Notes: generated from the letters alone by a model not told the origin. 55,829 nucleotides of DNA from CAZSXS01 sp964611385 (GCA_964611385.1 CAZSXS010000010.1:1-55829); one strand, 5' to 3'. Positions 33,412-41,930 are shown, counted from the first letter of the stretch. Made by a program: numbers and translations.

Positions 33412-34746
33412 ATGATAAAAACCTATGACGTTCTAGTCGCAGGCGCTGGCTCCAGTGGCGTTGTGGCGGCACTGTCTGCTGCCAGAAATGGCGCCAGTGT
33501 TTTATTGATTGAAAAGAATGGCTTTCTCGGCGGGAGTAATACTGCTGCCCTGGTTTGCCCGCTTATGACCTTTCATGTGGGTGAAACGCAGATCGTTAAG
33601 GGTATCGCGGAAGAAATTGTCCAAAAGCTAGTGAAAATGAAGGGTAGCAAAGGACACCTCAAAGACCCTCTAGGTGTAGCTTCCACGATTACGCCCATTG
33701 AGCCAGAATTGTTAAAGCAGCTTTATTTTCAAATGCTTGCAGATGAAAACATTGATCTGCTACTGCATACCTATATTACCGGCGTAGAGGTGACTGAGAA
33801 TCATATCAGCTCTGTTAGCTGTGTTAATAAAAGCGGTACCCTTCACTTCCTTGCTAAGACCTTCATTGATGCAACAGGCGATGGAGACATGGCCGCAATG
33901 GCCAAAGCACCCTATGAAGAAGGCCGAGAAAAGGACGGCTATGCCCAGCCGATGACCTTGATGTTTAAAATGGGCGGAGTCCATTTGGACGAAATCAAGA
34001 CCTATATGAAAAACCACTCGGAGCAGTTTATTTTAGCTGAGGCTCCGGGGGAGTACCTGGCCGTGTCTGGATTTTTTGACCTGGTGAATAAGGCCAAGGA
34101 AAATGGTGATTTTCCCATTGATCGGGATCGGGTACTTTTATTTGAAGGCGTTTATCCTGGTGAGGTCTTTGTCAATATGTCTCGGGTGATTAAGCTTCGC
34201 GGCACCAATGGCAGCGAGCTAACCAAGGCTGAAATCGCCTCCAGAAAGCAGCTGGATGATCTGGTACGCTTTTTGAAGGAATATATACCAGGTTTTTCGG
34301 ATAGCTATTTAGTTCAAAGCGGGGCAACAATCGGCGTGCGGGAATCCAGGCGTTTTAAATGCCTCTATACCCTTACGCTGGAAGATATATTGGACGGTCA
34401 GGAATTTCAGGATGCCATTGCAGCCTGTGCCTTCCCTGTGGATATCCACGATCCCTTGGGCGCTGAGCTCAACTGGATTCGAAAGGCCAAAGACAGTTAC
34501 TATACCATTCCTTTCCGTTCGTTGGTTCCGAAAAAACTGACAAACCTGCTGGTAGCAGGTCGCTGCATCGGAGCCACTCATGAGGCCATCGCCTCTGCCA
34601 GAGTGACTCCAACTGCTATGGCCACTGGTGAAGCTGCTGGTTTGGCTGCGGCCTTGGTTTCCAAGGGTTCAGGCAGTTTCTTGGAACTTGACATCAAAAT
34701 GCTTCAGACAAAGCTTCTGGAGCAAGGTGCGGTTATTTACCGCTAA
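33412..34746 (+). CDS. FAD-dependent oxidoreductase
   Basis: 444 residues. It opens with YDVLVAGAGSSGVVAALSAA, a dinucleotide-binding motif, followed by VLLIEKNGFLGGSNTAALV, FIDATGDGDMAAMA and AGRCIGATHEAIASARVTPT, typical of the FAD_oxidored (PF12831) group. The C-terminal FAD loop is intact. GGAGG lies 5 nt before the ATG and sits inside the tail of a dispersed repeat. Substrate unknown; the cluster context suggests oxidation of an imported organic compound. Confidence 0.87.
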   Translation: MIKTYDVLVAGAGSSGVVAALSAARNGASVLLIEKNGFLGGSNTAALVCPLMTFHVGETQIVKGIAEEIVQKLVKMKGSKGHLKDPLGVASTITPIEPELLKQLYFQMLADENIDLLLHTYITGVEVTENHISSVSCVNKSGTLHFLAKTFIDATGDGDMAAMAKAPYEEGREKDGYAQPMTLMFKMGGVHLDEIKTYMKNHSEQFILAEAPGEYLAVSGFFDLVNKAKENGDFPIDRDRVLLFEGVYPGEVFVNMSRVIKLRGTNGSELTKAEIASRKQLDDLVRFLKEYIPGFSDSYLVQSGATIGVRESRRFKCLYTLTLEDILDGQEFQDAIAACAFPVDIHDPLGAELNWIRKAKDSYYTIPFRSLVPKKLTNLLVAGRCIGATHEAIASARVTPTAMATGEAAGLAAALVSKGSGSFLELDIKMLQTKLLEQGAVIYR

Positions 34747-34763
34747 ACTTAAGGAGGATTTGC

Positions 34764-36278
34764 ATGAAAAAATTATTTTCGGTTTTGTTATCAGCTGTGT
34801 TGATTGCAGGCGCACTCTCCGGTTGCGAAGGTACCACTCAGTCTGGTGGAAGTACAGCTGCGGATGTTAATTTAGAAACCAAGCCCACTCTGCGGGTGCT
34901 GATGCCCTATGTCAACTTTGACGCAAACAATGACTATACAGCAAAATATCTTGAACAGGCAACAGGCTATAAGGTTAATTACGAACTTCTACCCAATGAG
35001 GATGCCCTGGTTAAGTTAAATGCCATCATCTCTTCCAGAGATCCCTTTGACATCATGGTCTTTTTTCGGAATGATTTCAATAACACCGTTTCTCATGGTG
35101 CTTACTATGAGCTGAACGCACTTTTGGATAAGTATGGCGAAAACGTTAAGAAAAAAACCGAACCGGGCTTATGGACCAATGTAACCATTGACGGGAAAAT
35201 TTTGGGCATTCCCGAAGGAAATCCTAGCACCAGCTATGGCCTGTCCTATCGCGTGCGCACTGATCTGCTTGACAAAGCTGGAACCACCATGCCTACCACC
35301 ACTGATGAATTTTACAACACCTTAAAGGCTATTAAAGAAAATCTGAATATCATCCCCATCACTTCTACAGGTTCTGTCATCAATGAAGTAGCCAGTGCTT
35401 TTAACATTCCCAATGTTTTCAACCTGGAAGATGGCGAAGTTGTTCATCGTGGTATATCTTCAAAGTCCAAGGACTACTTGAAGTTCATGAACAAGCTCTA
35501 TAGCGAAGGTCTGTTGGACAGCGAGTGGGTTACCAACACCAGCGACAAGCTGAAGGAGAAATTCTTCTCTGGCAAGGCTGCCATCTACCGTGTAGCTTGG
35601 TGGGAAGAACCCGTTGCTACCAAGACCTATAAGGAAAAGTTACCAGAAGCAAGCGTGGATTACTTACCCGCACTGAAAGATGAAAAGGGCAATGCCGTAC
35701 TCACCATGGAACGTGGAACAAACAAAGTTGTTGTCATTCCGAAGGTTGCAAAGAATCCCGAACACGCTATGAATTATATCAATGCAAAGCTTGAAGATGA
35801 TGTTTTCAAGGAGCTTTCAATGGGTGTTGAGGGCGTGCATTATAAGGTTATAGATGAGAAGACCCTAGAGCCAATTCTTCCGATCTTCTTTGATGAAAAG
35901 AGCTACGCACAATACTACCTGACTGGTTCAGACACCGAGAAGTATAACTTCTTCTGGAGACAGACAAGAGTAAAGAAAGATCCAACTCTCTTTGCAGAGT
36001 TTAACAAGATTCAAGATAACGCAGCAAAAGCAACCATTATCTATGACTTGACGAGCTATATGACTCCAAATAAGGCGTATACCGATGTAGTAGCAAAGGT
36101 TAATACCTTTACAGAGGACAGCTTCCTGCAATTTATCACCGGCGCAAGATCCTTGGATGAATGGGATGCCTATGTGGCTGAATGGAAGGCTAACGGCGGC
36201 GACCAGCTTACAGAGGTTATCAACGAATGGTGGAAGTCTAACAAGGAAACAGTTGAGCCTTTGATGATCCGGAAGTAG
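34764..36278 (+). CDS. Extracellular solute-binding lipoprotein (orphan)
   Basis: 504 residues. Signal peptide with lipobox ALSGC (Cys20), then a two-lobe periplasmic-binding-protein fold of the sugar/oligosaccharide class (LplA-like; KPTLRVLMPYVNFDANNDYT, MVFFRNDFNNTVSHGAYYEL, GKAAIYRVAWWEE). It is the last gene of the ROK/TIM/DUF4127/FAD cluster and is followed by a hairpin; no permease or ATPase genes accompany it. It may serve permeases encoded elsewhere or act as a sensor. Confidence 0.88.
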   Translation: MKKLFSVLLSAVLIAGALSGCEGTTQSGGSTAADVNLETKPTLRVLMPYVNFDANNDYTAKYLEQATGYKVNYELLPNEDALVKLNAIISSRDPFDIMVFFRNDFNNTVSHGAYYELNALLDKYGENVKKKTEPGLWTNVTIDGKILGIPEGNPSTSYGLSYRVRTDLLDKAGTTMPTTTDEFYNTLKAIKENLNIIPITSTGSVINEVASAFNIPNVFNLEDGEVVHRGISSKSKDYLKFMNKLYSEGLLDSEWVTNTSDKLKEKFFSGKAAIYRVAWWEEPVATKTYKEKLPEASVDYLPALKDEKGNAVLTMERGTNKVVVIPKVAKNPEHAMNYINAKLEDDVFKELSMGVEGVHYKVIDEKTLEPILPIFFDEKSYAQYYLTGSDTEKYNFFWRQTRVKKDPTLFAEFNKIQDNAAKATIIYDLTSYMTPNKAYTDVVAKVNTFTEDSFLQFITGARSLDEWDAYVAEWKANGGDQLTEVINEWWKSNKETVEPLMIRK

Positions 36279-36312
36279 TCTTGCTTACCAAACAAAACAG
36301 TCAAAGCAATCA

Positions 36313-36348
36313 AAAGGGGCTATAGCAATAATACGCTATAGCCCCTTT
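36313..36348 (+). terminator. Hairpin terminator after orphan binding-protein gene
   Basis: Perfect 14-bp stem (AAAGGGGCTATAGC and complement) with an 8-nt loop; the T run is short. Confidence 0.7.
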
Positions 36349-36377
36349 AACTTGTACTAAATTTTTGTTTTTACTCA

Positions 36378-36406
36378 TTGTCTTTTTGCGAAACTCATGT
36401 TAAGAT
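36378..36406 (+). promoter_or_regulatory. Toxin mRNA promoter
   Basis: TTGTCT (36378-36383), 17-nt spacer, TAAGAT (36401-36406) preceded by TGT, an extended -10. Expected start point is near 36413, giving a transcript of about 250 nt to the terminator at 36635. Confidence 0.55.
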
Positions 36407-36426
36407 AAACAAGCACACTGCTTGTG

Positions 36427-36613
36427 GGCGGCTTGGCTTACGCTCCCGAATGAAAGGGGGTGAAGCTTATGTCAATCTATGAATCATTATCTTTAATGTT
36501 CATGTTTGGGCTGTTTATTTTAGCCCTGTTGACATATATTTCTAAAAAAAATAACCGCCCCCCAGCAAGGTACGCGGTTATTTAAACGCCAAAAAACCGT
36601 AAGCCAAGCCGCC
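36427..36613 (+). repeat. Long-range inverted repeat closing the toxin mRNA
   Basis: A perfect 16-bp pair: 36427-36442 (GGCGGCTTGGCTTACG) and 36598-36613. In the mRNA the 5' leader would pair with the 3' untranslated region, as in known type I toxin messengers where this blocks early translation. Confidence 0.8.
36469..36585 (+). CDS. Holin-like small hydrophobic toxin (type I)
   Basis: 38 residues: MSIYESLSLMFMFGLFILAL, then LTYISKK and a short polar tail. One transmembrane helix (about 8-25). This closely matches the putative holin-like toxins of Firmicutes (TxpA/BsrG-type, Hol_Tox family) that insert into the membrane. AAAGGGGGTGA lies upstream at 5-6 nt. The last dozen codons double as the terminator of an antisense RNA. 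With the long-range mRNA pairing and the opposing transcript this forms a complete type I toxin-antitoxin locus. Confidence 0.85.
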   Translation: MSIYESLSLMFMFGLFILALLTYISKKNNRPPARYAVI

Positions 36614-36665
36614 TTTAAAGCGACTGTGCATTTGGAGAGGGTCCAGTACCCTCTCTTTTATTATG
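36544..36665 (-). ncRNA. Antisense antitoxin RNA (predicted)
   Basis: About 120-nt minus-strand RNA. Its promoter is TTTACA (36695-36700), 17-nt spacer, TATACC (36672-36677). Its terminator is a perfect 10-bp stem (arms 36574-36583 and 36549-36558) followed by a U run read from 36548 down, located inside the toxin frame. It would pair with the 3' half of the toxin mRNA, as RatA does with txpA. Confidence 0.7.
36635..36660 (+). terminator. Toxin mRNA terminator
   Basis: Perfect 8-bp stem GAGAGGGT/ACCCTCTC, 5-nt loop, then TTTTATT. Confidence 0.85.
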
Positions 36666-36671
36666 CGCAAA

Positions 36672-36700
36672 GGTATAACATAATAAACATTCGTTGTAAA
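36672..36700 (-). promoter_or_regulatory. Antisense RNA promoter
   Basis: On the minus strand: TTTACA, 17 nt, TATACC. Start point about 36665. Confidence 0.6.
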
Positions 36701-36853
36701 GAAGGAATTTATAAAAGTGCCTTCAAGCTACTGGACTACGCCAAGTATGTAGGTTGGCCGGGTAATAAAAAAGCAAAGTAAAAAGACTTAATTTGGAAAA
36801 GAGATAAATCCTTCTACTTTGCATATGACAACTTGTCTTATTAATCAAACAAA

Positions 36854-37852
36854 TTAGTTCAAATATTTTTCAAATCCTGTGATTTCCTTGATTGTGCCGT
36901 TAGGATTGAAGCTAATCTTAATGTCGAATACTTTCTCAAAGAAAGTATAAGGAACATAAACTTGACCATCAACCAATACAGGAGGATATTCAAGAGGTGC
37001 ATATTCGCCAACACCGATTGGGTAGCTGTTTTCATTCAGCTTCATGGACTTATATAAGTAACCCTTCTTGAATACGACTAAGTTGCCGTTTTGGAATAAA
37101 TCAAAGCCCGCTAAGGTTGTGTAGGGGTTGATCAACGGAACCATGAAAACTCTCCCGATAGAGAAATCTCTAAGAGCTTGGTCTAAGGTTAACTTAGAGA
37201 AAGCAGCTGCAGAAGCCTTTGCTTCATCTAAGCGCTTTGTTTCACCGATTGCTTTAGCCTCAGCAAGTTCTTTTGCATATTTTTCAGCAGCGACTGCGGC
37301 AGCTTTTTCATCATTGACTTTCTTATCTGCGGCTGCTTTGGCAGCATCTTGCTCTTTTTTGTATGCGGCATTAGCATCTGCTTGCTCTTTCACAAGCTTG
37401 TCAAATTCTTCTTTAGTTGCGATTTCCTTTTTGGTTTCCTTATCATAGTAATAAGTACCGATTGCGTAATCACTTCCGCCAGCACCCACATTTGCACCGC
37501 TCTTTTTTGCGCTGACATCAATTTGCAGATATCTGTTTTCTTCAGTTACTTTGTAAGAAAGCGTACTGGATGCATCCTTATACCCGCCGATATTTGAAGT
37601 TACAATCGGATTAATTGGATTGTAAAAAACTTTCTCAACTGCTGTTTTGATTTTGTTGTTTAAAGCGTCGTCAGCTCCGGAGATAGATGGATACTTTCCG
37701 ACAATTACGGAATTAATATGAAGATTCTTTTCAGTAATGGTCTGGGCAGTATAATCCTTTGGTTTCTCAGCTGCACCAAATACGGTCATTGCAGAACCCA
37801 ACACCATCGTTACCAGTGATACCAACGCAACTATTTTTTTTGCTCTTTTCAT
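36854..37852 (-). CDS. Secreted protein with copper amine oxidase-like C-terminal domain
   Basis: 332 residues. A signal peptide (MKRAKKIVALVSLVTMVLGS, cleavage near AMTVFGA) is followed by a DUF4163-like segment (about 30-150), an alanine- and lysine-rich coiled coil (about 155-215) and a C-terminal Cu_amine_oxidN1-type domain (PPVLVDGQVYVPYTFFEKVF). The last is a common cell-surface module in Clostridia and despite its name binds no copper in most cases. GGAGGGG precedes the ATG. Monocistronic; a perfect palindrome (37885-37902) lies in its leader. Function unknown. Confidence 0.75.
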   Translation of the reverse strand: MKRAKKIVALVSLVTMVLGSAMTVFGAAEKPKDYTAQTITEKNLHINSVIVGKYPSISGADDALNNKIKTAVEKVFYNPINPIVTSNIGGYKDASSTLSYKVTEENRYLQIDVSAKKSGANVGAGGSDYAIGTYYYDKETKKEIATKEEFDKLVKEQADANAAYKKEQDAAKAAADKKVNDEKAAAVAAEKYAKELAEAKAIGETKRLDEAKASAAAFSKLTLDQALRDFSIGRVFMVPLINPYTTLAGFDLFQNGNLVVFKKGYLYKSMKLNENSYPIGVGEYAPLEYPPVLVDGQVYVPYTFFEKVFDIKISFNPNGTIKEITGFEKYLN

Positions 37853-38215
37853 TAATTACCCCTCCTAAATTTTTTGGTAGATACCGAGCATATTTATGCT
37901 CGCTATTGTTGCACGTTTTCTATTAAAAATCAATAACAAAATTGTTACAAATGTTTGTTTTCGATTTTAATAAAAACTATAGTGAGTTTTCACGTGCGGA
38001 TAGATTTATGCGGTTTAAAAACCTAATTTCATGCATATGATAATACTTTTGCCTTATTTTGTAAAGAGGGTTTATTGAAAAATTTTTATTTATTTTTCCG
38101 TCTCCCTCTTTTCAAAACAGATCGAAGATGATAGAATTAAAGCAAATTATACATATGTTTAAAGTTTAGTATGTAAAAGAATTGTTTTTTCATGCAAACA
38201 ACACGGAGGAAAATT
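37853..38215. other. Divergent AT-rich spacer
   Basis: Upstream region for the secreted protein (minus) and the DUF4015 protein (plus). It contains CGAGCATA/TATGCTCG with a 2-nt centre (37885-37902). No gene seen. Confidence 0.4.
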
Positions 38216-38248
38216 ATGCAGAAAAATAACACCGGTGCCCTTCAATGA
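38216..38248 (+). CDS. Possible 10-codon leader peptide
   Basis: ATG at 38216 has a strong GGAGG site (ACGGAGGAAAATT) and encodes MQKNNTGALQ before TGA at 38246. That stop overlaps the next gene's ATG (ATGA). The downstream gene has no ribosome site of its own, so it may depend on this leader for translation, or a frameshift joins them. Confidence 0.45.
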   Translation: MQKNNTGALQ

Positions 38249-39528
38249 AGCTTCTTTTCGTTTTCTTGGTTGTAAGCTTTTTGACCAACCTCTTTCAATC
38301 CTGCTCAGCTCAGCCGGTGTTTAAGCCCTCAGAAGAAGTAAGAGAAGAGGTCGATGCTAACCTAGAGGAAGGAAGCTCAAAACACAATGCCCAAGAGCCT
38401 TCAGAGGAGCTTAACTACGACTTTCCCGATCCTAGAGATTATTTTGTCATGCCTCCTTTGCCCTTCGAGTATTACGGACAGTTTTTTGACCCCGATTCTT
38501 TGGATTTTGAATCAGAGAATACTTCCTACTATACCGGGGATACTGTTACCGGAGGTGCTGTGAAGGGTATTTATCTGTCTGCCAATATCGCCGGTATAGA
38601 GTCAGCCTTGGAGCCTTTGATTACCCTATGCACGACCAGTGCTGCTAATGCCATGGTCATTGACCTGAAAACCGATGAGGGCTACATTACATTCAAGGGT
38701 ATTCCTCTTGCGGACGAAATGGGCATATCCAAAAATACCATTCCTGACATTCATAAATTGCTAGCTCGTTTAAAGGAAAATGGGATTTATACGATTGCTC
38801 GCATTGTTACCTTTAAAGACAACATGGCGCTGAACTATTTTCCCGAGTATTACATAAAAAACAGTGATGGCATTTGGCAGGATCCCAAAAAGGTCGCCTG
38901 GATGAATCCTTATCACCGTGGGTCCTGGGACTATGTGCTGACCTATGCAGTGGCAGCCGCCGAGCTTGGCTTTGATGAAATCCAGTTTGATTACATACGC
39001 TTTGATACGGCAGGCAGCCTCCAGTCCGCAGACTTTGGTGACACCGGCTCCTTATCCAGAACGGAGATCATCAACGAGTTTGCCGCCTATGCCATGAAAA
39101 CCCTGAAGCCTCTGGGTGTAAATGTGTCTGCTGATGTGTATGGTACGATTATTGGCAGCGAGGTAGATGCCTCCATTGTTGGACAGGACTATGTGGCTCT
39201 GTCAAAAATCTTGGACATCATTTGTCCTATGATTTACCCTTCCCACTATGCAAAGAACACCTTCGGAATCCCAGAACCCGACTTAAAACCCTACGAAATC
39301 ATATCCAAGGCTTTGCTCTTATCCAACGAAAAATTAAGTAATATCGAAGGACACGTAGCGGTCGTGCGGCCTTGGCTTCAAGATTTTTCGGCAACCTGGG
39401 TGAAGCCCCATTTGAAGTATGGCCCAGGGGAACGAGAGCTGCAAATCAAGGCCTGTTATGATGCCGGAATCCAAGAATGGCTCTTATGGGATGCAGCTGT
39501 GCAGTATGATGCAGGGGGGATATACTGA
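38245..39528 (+). CDS. DUF4015 putative glycoside hydrolase, secreted
   Basis: 427 residues. The N-terminus (MKLLFVFLVVSFLTNLFQSC) is a lipoprotein-type signal, followed by an acidic linker (about 30-100) and a TIM-barrel-like DUF4015 domain (about 105-427): VKGIYLSANIAG, NAMVIDLKTDEGYI, ARIVTFKDNMAL, FDEIQFDYIRFD, VNVSADVYG, ICPMIYPSHY and QEWLLWDAA. The family is predicted to act on polysaccharide at the cell surface; activity is unproven. It lacks a visible ribosome site and appears translationally coupled to a short upstream frame. No other hydrolase is adjacent. Confidence 0.85.
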   Translation: MKLLFVFLVVSFLTNLFQSCSAQPVFKPSEEVREEVDANLEEGSSKHNAQEPSEELNYDFPDPRDYFVMPPLPFEYYGQFFDPDSLDFESENTSYYTGDTVTGGAVKGIYLSANIAGIESALEPLITLCTTSAANAMVIDLKTDEGYITFKGIPLADEMGISKNTIPDIHKLLARLKENGIYTIARIVTFKDNMALNYFPEYYIKNSDGIWQDPKKVAWMNPYHRGSWDYVLTYAVAAAELGFDEIQFDYIRFDTAGSLQSADFGDTGSLSRTEIINEFAAYAMKTLKPLGVNVSADVYGTIIGSEVDASIVGQDYVALSKILDIICPMIYPSHYAKNTFGIPEPDLKPYEIISKALLLSNEKLSNIEGHVAVVRPWLQDFSATWVKPHLKYGPGERELQIKACYDAGIQEWLLWDAAVQYDAGGIY

Positions 39529-39648
39529 CTTGTGCCTGTGATGCGTAGTTGGCATAAGCGCAACGACCTAAGGCTTGCCCAGAGCCCATGCTGAATTTCA
39601 TTCGCGCTTTGTGCGCCGTGAGGCATGGACGCAAAAATGGAGGTTAAG

Positions 39649-40146
39649 ATGAAGAAGCTTGATAAAAAAAGCATCATAATGATGACACGACTGGCCATTT
39701 ATGATAAGCATCAAGGCGAAGCCGACCGAAAGATTACGGATCATTTCCGTCATGATTATATTTATCGTAAAAATATTTTAAGCCGCCTGGGTGCCTTTAT
39801 TGGTGGTACCCTTGTGATAATCTTGATTGGCCTGAATAAAATATATACAGGAGAGATGAATGTCTTTGAGCTAGACTATAACGACCTGGTTGTTTCCGTC
39901 GTTGTATTCTTTGCAGTCCTTTTTTTGATTGTAACTTTGATCAGCTCGGTGGTAGCGGCCATGGAATACAATAAGGCTCAAACCCGCATCAACAAGTATT
40001 ATGAGCTTCTTAGGCGGCTGGATATCAGCAGGGAACGCAATAAACGGCAACAGCAGAAGCTAGAAAAAAGCCTTCCCTCAGATAGAAAGGAGGAAAACGC
40101 CTATTTATATTACGACTTTACTTCAAGTCCGAGAGACTCTTATTAA
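39649..40146 (+). CDS. Small membrane protein of unknown function
   Basis: 165 residues starting MKKLDKKSIIMMTRLAIYDK. Two predicted transmembrane helices (about 47-68 and 86-112) are flanked by charged, helical cytoplasmic ends (KAQTRINKYYELLRRLDISR). GGAGG lies 5 nt before the ATG at 39649; an in-frame ATG 24 nt earlier has no ribosome site. It does not match a family I recognise. It overlaps the next gene if that gene starts at its ATT codon, and both lie just before cdaA, so a role near the c-di-AMP enzyme is possible. Confidence 0.6.
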   Translation: MKKLDKKSIIMMTRLAIYDKHQGEADRKITDHFRHDYIYRKNILSRLGAFIGGTLVIILIGLNKIYTGEMNVFELDYNDLVVSVVVFFAVLFLIVTLISSVVAAMEYNKAQTRINKYYELLRRLDISRERNKRQQQKLEKSLPSDRKEENAYLYYDFTSSPRDSY

Positions 40147-41044
40147 AGTTTTCAAGCGGCATGAAACCTTGCTTACTTTTTTAGGGAAGTTTGTTTTGGG
40201 TTTTTTTGCATACAGCCTTGTTTCTTCAATCGGACAGTACCGGCCTGAATTTGCTTTTATCTATACCCCTCCGATTTCCTATTTTTCAGGTCTTTTGTTT
40301 GGACTAATCTTTGCCGCTATGCCTATCAGCTTTTCTTATATGTTACTTATTTTAAATCTGGCCATTCAATTTTCTCTTGCACCAGAGGTTGCTGTTTTTT
40401 TATTCTGTGCCCTTTCCTTCATTGTCTTCCTCTATTCCAGATTCGCACCCAAGGAAAGTATTCTACTGCTCTTAACCGTGTTGGGCTTTTATTTAAAGAT
40501 CCCCTTCACTGTACCCTTGCTCACAGGCTTCTATCTTGGACTGACTGGGATTATACCGGTGGTTCTGGGAATTTTCATTTGGAGTTTTATAGATCTACCA
40601 GCTTACCTCATGTCTTTGCAAGTAGAGGTTTCTCTGGTGGACTTGCCGGATGTTGTATCCACGATGCTCGTCAACATTATGGGCCGCTTGTCCTCTGGTT
40701 ATGAGTGGTTTTTTGTGGCTTTTGTTTTCACGATGGTCATCCTGGTCACTTACTTTCTTTCAAAACTATCCATTGACCACAGCCGAGATCTTGCCCTTTT
40801 ATTTAGCCTGCTTGTTATTGCACTAAGTTATATCATTGGGGTTTCCCTGGCTGATTTTGATTTCTCCATTATAGAAATGCTCATTTCCCTGGCCGTTTCG
40901 GGAATACTCATCCGTTTCATTATGTTCTTTGATTTAATCCTAGACTACAAAAGAGCGGAGTCCGTTTCCTTCCAAGATGATGATTATTACTACTATGTAA
41001 AGGCTATACCGAAGATTAATACCTTTGAAGACAAACGGGGGTGA
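40103..41044 (+). CDS. Polytopic membrane protein before cdaA (probable ATT start)
   Basis: About 313 residues with seven or eight hydrophobic segments and an acidic/tyrosine-rich C-terminus (QDDDYYYYVKAIPK). The only standard starts in frame are late: TTG at 40169 without a ribosome site. AAAGGAGG at 40086-40093 is 9 nt before an in-frame ATT (40103), giving YITTLLQVRETLIKVFKRHE, then the first helix, which looks like a natural N-terminus. No database family is evident to me; similar proteins in Lachnospiraceae are hypothetical. It ends 4 bp before the cdaA start, so it is probably translated with it. Confidence 0.62.
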   Translation: MYITTLLQVRETLIKVFKRHETLLTFLGKFVLGFFAYSLVSSIGQYRPEFAFIYTPPISYFSGLLFGLIFAAMPISFSYMLLILNLAIQFSLAPEVAVFLFCALSFIVFLYSRFAPKESILLLLTVLGFYLKIPFTVPLLTGFYLGLTGIIPVVLGIFIWSFIDLPAYLMSLQVEVSLVDLPDVVSTMLVNIMGRLSSGYEWFFVAFVFTMVILVTYFLSKLSIDHSRDLALLFSLLVIALSYIIGVSLADFDFSIIEMLISLAVSGILIRFIMFFDLILDYKRAESVSFQDDDYYYYVKAIPKINTFEDKRG

Positions 41045-41048
41045 GTGT

Positions 41049-41930
41049 ATGACAGACTATTTCATTAACTTTTTTTCCGGTCTGAATTTGGCGTCCTTAA
41101 CCATGCCTAAAATCACTACGACTGATATTATGGACATTCTTATGGTAGCCTATATTATCTACCGGGTTATGCTGTGGATTAAGGAGACAAGAGCCTGGGC
41201 TTTATTTAAGGGGATTATCATCCTCATTGTGATCAGTATTTTGGCCTACCTCTTCAAGCTCTACACCATTTCCTGGCTGGTCAACAATGCCTTTAGTGTT
41301 GGCCTGGTGGCTTTGATTGTTCTCTTTCAACCAGAGCTTCGGAAAGCACTGGAACAAATCGGGCGAGGGAAGATCATTCCCTTTAACATAGCGGGGGAGC
41401 AAACAGGAACGGCCATCAATAAGGACTCCGTGAATGCCATCTTGAAAGCAGCCAGAACCATGTCCAACGCAAGGACAGGCGCCTTGATTTTGATTGAAAA
41501 GGATGTGCCTCTGGGAGATCACGAAAACACGGGCGTACCTTTGGACGCCCTAATATCCAGTCCCCTGTTGATCAATATTTTTGAGGACAAAACCCCTCTG
41601 CATGATGGTGCTGTTATCATCAGAAACAATCGGATCGCTGCTGCTTCCTGCATCCTGCCCCTTACGCAAGACGAGATCGGCAAGGAATTGGGCACCAGGC
41701 ATCGGGCGGCCGTAGGTGTCAGTGAAGTCTGCGACGGTTATGCCCTGGTGGTTTCAGAAGAAACCGGACATATTTCGATTGCCCGAACCGGAAAGCTTTA
41801 CAGAAACTTATCTGATGACAAAATCCGGGATATGTTACTCACGGATGAAGTAGTCGTTAAAAAGAACATGTTTTCCCGTATTATGAAAGATGGCTTTCAT
41901 ATGAATGCCGAAGGGGGAAAGCATAAATGA
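41049..41930 (+). CDS. cdaA: Diadenylate cyclase CdaA
   Basis: 293 residues. Three N-terminal helices (about 20-100) are followed by the DisA_N cyclase domain with LHDGAVII (DGA) and GTRHRAAVGVSE (RHR), the two nucleotide-binding motifs. It makes c-di-AMP from two ATP at the membrane. GGGGGTGA precedes the ATG at 41049. It overlaps cdaR by 4 nt. Usual partner glmM is not downstream; pgi takes that place. Confidence 0.96.
   Translation: MTDYFINFFSGLNLASLTMPKITTTDIMDILMVAYIIYRVMLWIKETRAWALFKGIIILIVISILAYLFKLYTISWLVNNAFSVGLVALIVLFQPELRKALEQIGRGKIIPFNIAGEQTGTAINKDSVNAILKAARTMSNARTGALILIEKDVPLGDHENTGVPLDALISSPLLINIFEDKTPLHDGAVIIRNNRIAAASCILPLTQDEIGKELGTRHRAAVGVSEVCDGYALVVSEETGHISIARTGKLYRNLSDDKIRDMLLTDEVVVKKNMFSRIMKDGFHMNAEGGKHK

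Larger units (their letters stand above)
36279..36853. other. Region containing the type I toxin-antitoxin locus
   Basis: Beyond the terminator (36313-36348) and the toxin-antitoxin module (36378-36700), the remaining 150 bp show only a short start-less frame (36670-36780) of uncertain meaning and a GCAAAGTA/TACTTTGC inverted repeat. Confidence 0.5.

Noticed and set aside
36670..36780. Short frame ending KLLDYAKYVGWPGNKKAK
   Set aside because: No start codon or ribosome site and it overlaps the antisense promoter; could be a gene remnant but nothing identifies it.
39541..39645. Fourth copy of the 72-nt repeat before the membrane protein gene
   Set aside because: Only short stretches (CATGC, GAATTT and GTGCG) resemble the consensus; the alignment is not continuous.
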